From Albidovulum inexpectatum (GTDB lineage Bacteria > Pseudomonadota > Alphaproteobacteria > Rhodobacterales > Rhodobacteraceae): a DNA stretch of 64,000 nt. The stretch is from assembly GCF_002927635.1 (NCBI RefSeq), contig NZ_PRDS01000009.1, forward strand, positions 46,046 to 110,045. Reading direction: 5' to 3'. Of the stretch, positions 58,569-64,000 are shown piece by piece. Within the stretch, counting starts at the first letter, position 1; each line of letters starts with the position of its first letter. The notes under the pieces are model-generated. The model searched no databases. It saw nothing but the letters and a program-made list of their open reading frames with translations, and had not been told where the DNA came from. The translations under genes and the position numbers were made by a program.

Positions 58569-60551
58569 ATGACGACCTGCCGTTACCTTTACTGCAAGCG
58601 CGACCGCTTTCATTTTCGCCGTCGCCTGCCCGGGTTATCCACATATACCGCACCGGTCAGCATCCCGTTGGGGACGACAGATGCCGGTCTCGCGCATATC
58701 TGGATCGGACACCTGTCCCAGGAGTTCGACCGGATGTTCGACAGCTTCCTCATGTTGGCGCCGTCCCTGCCCGACGCGCTTGTCGCGCGGTATTTCGAGC
58801 GGTGCCTTGAAAAAAGCCTGTCCGATCTGCGCCGCCAGATGCGCATGGCGCGCATGATGGGCCGGTTCGGCGCGGGTGATGAACTGCGCCAGGCCCTGCT
58901 GCCGATGATCTACGAGAGTTTTCTCGCGGACGGGTTCCGGGCGAACCTTCCTATTCATCGCGTCGATCCCGATTGGTCGCGGGAAACGCTGGACGCAGCC
59001 CTTCATCTCTATGCCGTCGAAGCGCGAAAGGTGCGCTCGTCCGAGACCGACACGCAACTTGAGCGCGCGCTGCGGGAAATCTCCGAAGTCCCCGTGACCG
59101 GTGCCGAGCACATGGCGCAACTGCGCGAAGCCCATGTCCGGGCACGGCTCGAAGCTTTGCGTCAAGGCAGCGTCCCTAACCTTGAAGTCATGCCTGTAAC
59201 GGAGGCGGAGACCAAGAGCGCCCCGGCCATGGCGGAACTTCCGGCGATCGCCATGATGCAAGCCCCGGCGATCGTCTCGCCACCGGCCGCCCCGCCCGTC
59301 ATCGCGACCCGCAAGCCCGCGCCGCCGCCCGCGTCCGCCGACACGGGCACGATGGCGACGCTGGAGGCGCATTTCGACGCGGCGCGCGACACCGCCCTTG
59401 CGGCTTCACAAGCGGAATGGTCGACGGAAATCGCCCATGTCTTCTGGCGCGCGGCGAAGTCCAATGACATGAGCGACCAGGTCATGAAGCAGCGTTGTTC
59501 CGATGTCCGCCGCTTTATGTTCATCACCGGCCTCGGCTCCGTGGACGAGATCACGCAGGCGCATCTCACGCATTGGTCCGACACGCTCAAGGTCTTCCCC
59601 AAGACCTTCCTTCGGTCGGAAAAGGATGCGCATCGCAGCCTGAAGGAGGTGCTGACGGGTGCCAGTGGCTTGCCCGCGGGCGATCTCGGCCTCTCTCCGG
59701 ACACGATGCGCCGCCACGTGAAATCCATCGAGCTGCTGCTCGACCGCGCCCGGGCCGAGGGCGTCAACCTGCCGCCGCTCGATCCGGCCAAGGTGAAGCC
59801 GAAGAAATCGTCCCGCAAGAAGCACAAGGCGCGCCCTGTCTTCCGCGTCGAAGAGGCTCGCGCTGTGTTCCGACACCCGATCTGGACCGGCTGCAAATCA
59901 ATGGACCGCCGTCACGAACCGGGCAAGGCCATTTACAAAGATGGCAAGTTCTGGATCCCGCTGGTCATTGCATACACCGGCGCGCGCCGCGCCGAAATTG
60001 CGGGGATGCTGGCCGAGGACGTTCAGGTGATCGACGGCATTCCGGTCATCGTGATCCAGTCGAACCGCTACCGGGGAATCAAGGGCGAGGCGGACGGCGC
60101 GCTGGAAGACGAACGCCGCACCCGCATCGTGCCCATCCACTCGCATCTGATCGAACTCGGCTTCCTCGACTTCGTCGCGAAGGCCCGGAAAGGCCATCCG
60201 CTGCTGTTCCCGGATGTTGTGCCGACCCCCCGCAAGGGCTCCCGCCGCGCGAAGGCCGCGGATCCTGCCCTGTTGGTCGAGAAATTCGGAGAATCCTTCG
60301 ACGATGCCTGGCGCAAGGCGTTCAAGCTGGCGTTGGACGACAATCCCCGCAAGCTCTGCATCCACAGCTTGCGCCACTACGTCAACCATACGCTGCTGCA
60401 CATGCCGGGCGTTCACGACGTGACTCGCATCGACATGTTGGGACACGTGCAGGACGACGACGAGGAAAGCATCAACACCTCGACCTACCGCGACGAGACC
60501 CCGCTGGACATCAAGCGCGCGGCCATCGAAGCGTTGCCCCGCCTGATGTAA
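58569..60551 (+). CDS. Large tyrosine recombinase (site-specific integrase)
   Basis: 660 residues from ATG 58569 (MTTCRYLYCKRDRFHFRRRLPG). The first 250 residues include the Arg-rich start seen in DUF6538-type integrases and a Pro/Ala-rich linker near residues 225-260. The catalytic domain has Arg in TGARRAEIAG, His-x-x-Arg in IHSLRHYVNH, His in LGHVQDD and Tyr in TSTYRDE. It should cut and rejoin the tRNA-Asn site. It is twice as long as phage integrases, as is usual for this group. Confidence 0.9.
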   Translation: MTTCRYLYCKRDRFHFRRRLPGLSTYTAPVSIPLGTTDAGLAHIWIGHLSQEFDRMFDSFLMLAPSLPDALVARYFERCLEKSLSDLRRQMRMARMMGRFGAGDELRQALLPMIYESFLADGFRANLPIHRVDPDWSRETLDAALHLYAVEARKVRSSETDTQLERALREISEVPVTGAEHMAQLREAHVRARLEALRQGSVPNLEVMPVTEAETKSAPAMAELPAIAMMQAPAIVSPPAAPPVIATRKPAPPPASADTGTMATLEAHFDAARDTALAASQAEWSTEIAHVFWRAAKSNDMSDQVMKQRCSDVRRFMFITGLGSVDEITQAHLTHWSDTLKVFPKTFLRSEKDAHRSLKEVLTGASGLPAGDLGLSPDTMRRHVKSIELLLDRARAEGVNLPPLDPAKVKPKKSSRKKHKARPVFRVEEARAVFRHPIWTGCKSMDRRHEPGKAIYKDGKFWIPLVIAYTGARRAEIAGMLAEDVQVIDGIPVIVIQSNRYRGIKGEADGALEDERRTRIVPIHSHLIELGFLDFVAKARKGHPLLFPDVVPTPRKGSRRAKAADPALLVEKFGESFDDAWRKAFKLALDDNPRKLCIHSLRHYVNHTLLHMPGVHDVTRIDMLGHVQDDDEESINTSTYRDETPLDIKRAAIEALPRLM

Positions 60552-60853
60552 GGGTGGCCTATCGTTCCGGATCGACGGGGCTTATCGGAAAAGGGTTGAC
60601 GGCGCTGTCACGTCCACATGATGGACCATCCTTCGCGCCCAACGGGGCGGCGGGGATGCGTCCGGAGGAGTGGGCGGAACAGTGCGGTCAAGCGGCCTCG
60701 AAGGCTCCGGCATGCCGAGGTGGTGCGTTGGAAGATCGGGGCCTGTTACCCGATCCACAGCACCACCGAGGGAACAGAATCCGCGCAGCGGATTGTGCAG
60801 GTCGGACGAGGCCGCGGACGCTTTTCCGGGAAGCCAATATCTTGAACGATAGG
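60552..60853. other. Intergenic stretch with 11-bp inverted repeat
   Basis: GCCTATCGTTC at 60557-60567 is repeated in inverse as GAACGATAGGC at 60844-60854, enclosing 276 bases. The enclosed DNA has no convincing gene on either strand and no strong terminator. It may be a small mobile remnant or a regulatory loop. Confidence 0.5.
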
Positions 60854-61114
60854 CTACATGCTGCAGTCGGAGTCTGTGTCGGCTTCCGGCTTTTCGAGCG
60901 GCCAGCCGAGGCTGTCGCAGATAATCTCTTGCAACGAGGCTAAGGCTGCCTTCTCGCCATATGCCTCGATGAACTCGTTCTCATGCAGGTCCAACGTGAT
61001 GCTCGAGCCGTCGTCGAAGAGCAGCTCAAGCAGCCCGTCGCCGCGCCGCCGGAAACGCACCGACAGTCCCGCCCGACCAATACCCCGGGCGAGCCGGACC
61101 GCCGCGCCGGCCAT
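60854..61114 (-). CDS. Small acidic protein of the mobilisation operon
   Basis: 86 residues; ATG 61114 overlaps the stop of the coiled-coil gene (TGATG). It has AGLSVRFRRRGDGLLELLFDDGSSITLDLHENEFIEAYG and an acidic C-terminus. No family recognised. It shares its frame and stop with the long relaxase-like frame upstream, so it can be seen as a separate gene or as the C-terminal part of that frame. Confidence 0.5.
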   Translation of the reverse strand: MAGAAVRLARGIGRAGLSVRFRRRGDGLLELLFDDGSSITLDLHENEFIEAYGEKAALASLQEIICDSLGWPLEKPEADTDSDCSM

Positions 61115-62335
61115 CAATCGAGAAGCTGGCCAAAGACCCGGTTCATCGTCTCCATCCTGGCCTCGATCCGGTTTAGCCGATCTGCGGCTGCGATCAGCTT
61201 CTCGAGAATCTTCTCCATCAAGCTTGGCAAGGGCTCCAAGAAGGCCTCCAACACGCTTATACGCGTTTCGAAAGAGGCGAGAACCGCGGGGTCCAGCGGT
61301 GCGGCTTGCGGAGTGTCCGCTATCTTCTTCACCGTGTTCGCCATGACCTGCTGGTCCTCTTGGATCTCGGTCAGGAGGGCGATGAGCCGCGCCGCGAACT
61401 CCGCCCCCGGGTTGCTGTCCGTCGTATCCAAGAGCTGCATCAGCGGATGAAGGGTCTTCACATCCTTGCGGGTCTCGTCGATCTTGCGAGCCAATGTCTC
61501 GCCTTCCGGGGTCATGGTCATGGGGCTCTACGTCCTTGGTTGTGGTGTCGAAGAATCGAAACGGCACATGGTTCGCGACATGCGCGAAAAAGCGCATGAG
61601 GCGAAGGCTCTCCAAAGCTGCCATCTCTGCCAGCCGTTTCAGGATGGCGCGCGAGCTGTAGCGCATGCCGAAGGTGCGCGGATTCCGGGTTGTCTCCGTC
61701 TGCCAATCCAGCACCAAGAGCTCGTCGAGTTCATCCGCCATCGAGATGCCCCAACGCGGTGACACCGCGCGCAGGGCTGCATCCAGGGCCCGCACGGTCG
61801 TCGGACGAAACCGGTGAAAGGCATTCTCTAGGGCGATCGGGAAGCTTATGGATGTGGCAGGACCGCTTGGGTCGTTAAAACCTCGCCGCGCCGCCAAGAG
61901 CAAAGCTGGTGGCTCCGGCAAGTCCAGACGGTGACACAGGTCGAGTTGCAGCGCGTCTGTGAACGCGACGCTGGTCTGCACGCCCAGCGGGCGCCCGCCA
62001 AATGTCGAAAGGGCCCCGAAGACATGGACATGATCACAGGACGTCTGCTCCCGCCCAATGGCGATCCATGGTAAGAGATCCGGGGGGAGACCCGACGCGG
62101 CAAGCACGTGCCGGATGACCGACAACCAATCTTCGTCGGACAGCGTCATGCCCCTCGGCATTGACAGCGTAATGTGGAAGACTGTCTTTTCGTCCGAACG
62201 TGTCAACCTGGCAAGGAACTTCGCCGCGGCCTTCGGCGTCATCGCGGGGACCGTCCCCCCGATCATGACCGCAGAGGCATCCGGGTAGTCCCTGACAACA
62301 TCTGCTTGCCAATGGAATGTCAGGAACCTGCGCAT
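60854..62335 (-). CDS. Relaxase-like mobilisation protein in a long unbroken frame
   Basis: ATG 62335 overlaps the RHH gene stop (TAATG). Residues 1-260 look real: FHITLSMPRGMTLSDEDW and CDHVHVFGALSTFGG give a His-x-His relaxase-like motif near residue 103. After about residue 270 the translation loses protein character because another gene (61114-61521) lies in a different frame. The frame still has no stop until 60854, which is also the stop of the last small gene. Either the natural stop was lost or it is a true overlap. A TAG is present in the other frame just before ATG 61521. Confidence 0.6.
   Translation of the reverse strand: MRRFLTFHWQADVVRDYPDASAVMIGGTVPAMTPKAAAKFLARLTRSDEKTVFHITLSMPRGMTLSDEDWLSVIRHVLAASGLPPDLLPWIAIGREQTSCDHVHVFGALSTFGGRPLGVQTSVAFTDALQLDLCHRLDLPEPPALLLAARRGFNDPSGPATSISFPIALENAFHRFRPTTVRALDAALRAVSPRWGISMADELDELLVLDWQTETTRNPRTFGMRYSSRAILKRLAEMAALESLRLMRFFAHVANHVPFRFFDTTTKDVEPHDHDPGRRDIGSQDRRDPQGCEDPSSADAALGYDGQQPGGGVRGAAHRPPDRDPRGPAGHGEHGEEDSGHSASRTAGPRGSRLFRNAYKRVGGLLGALAKLDGEDSREADRSRRSAKPDRGQDGDDEPGLWPASRLMAGAAVRLARGIGRAGLSVRFRRRGDGLLELLFDDGSSITLDLHENEFIEAYGEKAALASLQEIICDSLGWPLEKPEADTDSDCSM
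61114..61521 (-). CDS. Coiled-coil protein nested in the relaxase frame
   Basis: 135 residues, helical throughout, with IDETRKDVKTLHPLMQLLDTTD and LPSLMEKILEKLIAAADRLNRIEARM. Codon third positions are G+C-rich in this frame, unlike the overlapping one, so it is the coding frame here. It starts behind a TAG of its own frame and its stop overlaps the next start. Likely a relaxosome accessory or partition-like protein. Function unknown. Confidence 0.65.
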   Translation of the reverse strand: MTMTPEGETLARKIDETRKDVKTLHPLMQLLDTTDSNPGAEFAARLIALLTEIQEDQQVMANTVKKIADTPQAAPLDPAVLASFETRISVLEAFLEPLPSLMEKILEKLIAAADRLNRIEARMETMNRVFGQLLD

Positions 62336-62634
62336 TACGGGCGCTCGGCAAGCGACGCCATCGCATCGGCAATCCTGGACAGCAGCGTACTAACGGCCTT
62401 CAGGTCTTTCTTTTTCAGAAGATGTAGACGACCGATTTGCGCGCGGCGGATCTGGTGAAGTGTGAAAACCGCGTCGGCGAGGAGCCGAAACTCAGCCTCG
62501 TCATGGTGGCTCTCCTCGAAATGCAAACCGGCATAGCGGAGAAACGCGCTACGGGATGAGAAACCACGCTCTTTCCAGAGACGGTCGATTTCGGCGAGTT
62601 CGTCATCGGGTATCTTGATTGTCGTCGTCTGCAT
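62335..62634 (-). CDS. Ribbon-helix-helix relaxosome accessory-like protein
   Basis: 99 residues from ATG 62634. The N-terminal RHH fold is MQTTTIKIPDDELAEIDRLW, then RSAFLRYAGLHFEES. The C-terminal half is helical. Such proteins bind oriT and recruit the relaxase encoded next to it. The end overlaps the relaxase start. Confidence 0.75.
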   Translation of the reverse strand: MQTTTIKIPDDELAEIDRLWKERGFSSRSAFLRYAGLHFEESHHDEAEFRLLADAVFTLHQIRRAQIGRLHLLKKKDLKAVSTLLSRIADAMASLAERP

Positions 62635-63195
62635 CTCTCGGTCCACATGTCGCTCGACACAAAACTAGCGAAATCTGGATCAGCGCTAAAAAGAATTCCT
62701 GCCAAGGCAAGAGGTGGAGCTGCGTAGTTTCCTGACTTAGTAAATTCAAATCAGTGGCTTGTGGACCGATGCTCACCAAGACCGAAATCTGCCGCACGCT
62801 GACCGCCTGGGAACACCGGCCATTTTTGGAAATTCTTTTTCAAGGACATGAGGTAAGTCTAGATACAGAAGACGTAGAAACCTGCTCCGCGTAGACTGGC
62901 TTCCAGCGATGCGGGCGATCAGAGGACATCTGCGCATCACCGACACCCGGCCGCCAGATACCAAGGCAACCCAGATCGTTTTTGTATTCTCCATAATCAG
63001 TTTCGTCATAACATAGCCATACCGCCTTAGGTTCTTACTCCGGAAAACCTGATGGCTCACGAGACGAGCCTGATTCCGGTTGCACCGTAAGCGGTGGCTG
63101 AGCGGCACGTTGAACTGAGCTACTCCCCGAAAATTGGACACTGACGTAGGCTACGAATTGCTGTCTGCTGATCTTCGACGAAGAGGAAATCAGAG
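62635..63195. other. Intergenic region with left end of an IS3-family element
   Basis: About 560 bases with lower G+C and no convincing gene. Short frames on both strands lack ribosome sites. The likely left terminus of the IS3-family element, with TGAACTGAGCTACTCC, begins near 63111. Elsewhere nothing is seen. Confidence 0.5.
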
Positions 63196-63489
63196 ATGTC
63201 GAAACGGAAGCAGCATTCGCCGGAATTCAAGGCGAAGGTAGCGCTTGCGGCGCTGAAGGGTGAGCAGACGGTCGCTGAGCTGGCGAGCCGGTTCGGGGTT
63301 CACCCGACGATGATCCACAGCTGGAAGCGGGCGCTGCTGGAAGGGGCGTCCGGTGTGTTCGAGCGCGGTGGCGCGAAGAAGCCCGAGATTGACGAGGAAC
63401 GGGTGAAGGAACTGCATGCCAAGATCGGGGAGCTGGCTGTGGCCAATGATTTTTTGTCCAGAAAGCTCAAGCCATGGACCGGCAAGTGA
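63196..63489 (+). CDS. IS3-family transposase OrfA
   Basis: 97 residues with AGAGGAAATC upstream. The helix-turn-helix is [34 protein letters not shown], followed by a leucine-zipper-like helix with [20 protein letters not shown]. This is the DNA-binding subunit of IS3 transposases. Its 3' end overlaps OrfB by 16 bases. Confidence 0.93.
   Translation: MSKRKQHSPEFKAKVALAALKGEQTVAELASRFGVHPTMIHSWKRALLEGASGVFERGGAKKPEIDEERVKELHAKIGELAVANDFLSRKLKPWTGK
63450..63456 (+). promoter_or_regulatory. -1 frameshift heptamer T TTT TTG in IS3 OrfA
   Basis: Codons read GAT TTT TTG in OrfA. A -1 slip enters the OrfB frame, which is open from here without a stop. IS3 elements use such sites to make the OrfAB transposase. 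Confidence 0.7.
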
Positions 63490-63692
63490 GACGGAAGATG
63501 GTTGAGCCCGCCAACCCCGAGCTGTCGATTGGCAAACAGTGCAAGCTGCTGTCGATCTCGCGGTCGTCGTTTTACTACCAGCCCAAGGGCGAGACGGCGC
63601 TGAACCTGATGCTGATGCGCCAGATCGACGAACAGTTCCTGGAAACGCCGTTCTTCGGCGTTCGGCAGATGACCTGGCATTTGCGTAATGAG
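63474..63692 (+). pseudogene. IS3-family transposase OrfB, 5' fragment
   Basis: The frame starts at ATG 63474 and reads [21 protein letters not shown] and later ETPFFGVRQMTWHLRNE, which are IS3 OrfB N-terminal motifs. After about residue 73 the match to IS3 ends and unrelated antisense IS110 DNA follows. All three catalytic DDE residues are lost, so it is not active. Confidence 0.85.
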
Positions 63693-64000
63693 TATCCGTC
63701 ATGCGCAAGCGCGATTTGCGACCCAGAAGCGATCTGCCTTGACGAGTGCGTTTGCGGTTTCGATCAGCTTGCGCATGAGGGCCACAAGGGCGACCTTGGC
63801 GGGTTTTCCGGCAGCGCGGAGCGCGGTGTATTTGGCCCTGAGATCCGGGTTGAAGCGCATGGCGACGAGAGCGGGCATGTAGAGCGCGTCGCGTAGCGGC
63901 TTGCGCCCGCCGCTGATGAAGGACTTGCCCTTCCACTGGCCGGACTCGCGGCAGTGAGGAACCAGCCCGGCCAGGCTTCCGGCCTGTTTGCGTCCCAGTG
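63693..64000 (-). mobile_element. IS110-family element, right end in window
   Basis: The DNA from about 63693 onward encodes the C-terminal part of an IS110-type transposase on the minus strand and interrupts the IS3 OrfB. The coding end lies seven bases from the junction. The rest is beyond the window. Confidence 0.75.
63699..64000 (-). CDS. IS110-family transposase, C-terminal part (runs off window)
   Basis: About 100 codons end with TGA at 63699-63701. Visible motifs are GRKQAGSLAGLVPHCRESG and FISGGRKPLRDALYMPALV, with the late KVALVALMRKLIETANAL. These are typical of the C-terminal Transposase_20 (Ser-containing) domain of IS110/IS1111 enzymes. Start and catalytic DEDD domain lie outside the window. 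Confidence 0.88.
   Translation of the reverse strand, partial: LGRKQAGSLAGLVPHCRESGQWKGKSFISGGRKPLRDALYMPALVAMRFNPDLRAKYTALRAAGKPAKVALVALMRKLIETANALVKADRFWVANRACA

Larger units (their letters stand above)
63111..63692 (+). mobile_element. IS3-family insertion sequence, truncated on the right
   Basis: It carries a complete OrfA and the start of OrfB in the IS3 arrangement. The left terminus is estimated at 63111. On the right the OrfB frame ends in the middle of its DDE domain at about 63692, where IS110-family sequence begins. Confidence 0.7.

Noticed and set aside
62773..63141. Minus-strand frame of 122 codons near the IS3 end
   Set aside because: No ribosome site, mixed composition, and it crosses the estimated IS3 terminus.

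Overview
The window is high-GC alphaproteobacterial DNA, most likely a Rhodobacteraceae chromosome (Paracoccus-like; inferred from DUF6476-, DUF2842- and DUF2312/GapR-type genes, a large short-chain fatty acyl regulator, RutR, and an RpoH with the alphaproteobacterial layout). It holds three blocks: a prophage (1 to about 29690, left end outside the window), a core chromosomal segment (about 29690-58400), and the start of a second integrated element beside tRNA-Asn (about 58405 to the window end).

Prophage. A tyrosine integrase lies beside the 3' end of tRNA-Thr(UGU), so one attachment site is inside that tRNA. The early plus-strand operon (about 22049-27522) carries an RecE-like exonuclease, an Sak4/RecA-like ATPase, a cytosine-methyltransferase-like protein and an excisionase-like protein. 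An adenine-methyltransferase-like gene follows. The immunity region (19428-21990) has a CII-like gene, a YdaS/Cro-like gene, a divergent S24 repressor and four copies of an 18-bp operator-like word. The replication block on the minus strand has a RuvC-like resolvase, an initiator with an embedded iteron array, SSB and a phage-borne GapR homologue. The late genes run leftward: terminase, a Mor-like activator, a Mu-like portal and head protein, a prohead protease, lambda-type decoration and capsid proteins, and tail genes up to a tape-measure gene cut by the window edge. Two cargo genes interrupt the late block: an outer-membrane barrel and an MmeI-like single-chain restriction-modification enzyme. 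The phage is a mosaic: Mu-like head genes, lambda-like capsid and replication layout, and integrase-based lysogeny.

Core segment. It carries a DUF1127 protein, a fused iron-type ABC permease, host gapR, a DksA-type protein, a symporter-fused histidine kinase with a single-domain response regulator, an ScfR-like regulator, rutR, thiamine diphosphokinase, purA, rpoH, an rluD-like synthase, a four-gene unit (nitrilase, Orn/Lys/Arg-type decarboxylase, ATP-grasp enzyme, C45 acyltransferase) that looks like an uncharacterised amine or amide pathway, a second kinase and an MBL hydrolase.

Second element. Next to tRNA-Asn(GUU) lies a large tyrosine recombinase, followed by a convergent mobilisation-like operon (ribbon-helix-helix protein, relaxase-like protein, coiled-coil protein, small acidic protein). 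After that comes an IS3-family element cut by an IS110-family transposase that runs off the window. This suggests an integrative mobilisable element that has collected insertion sequences.

Strongest observations: a -1 frameshift site (T TTT TTC) joining two tail-chaperone frames; six exact 10-mer iterons about 33 bp apart inside the initiator gene, read in two different codon phases; matching CGGAC-N4-GTCCG palindromes ahead of both late transcription units; a near-leaderless Cro-like transcript with symmetric operators; and phage and host GapR homologues in one window.
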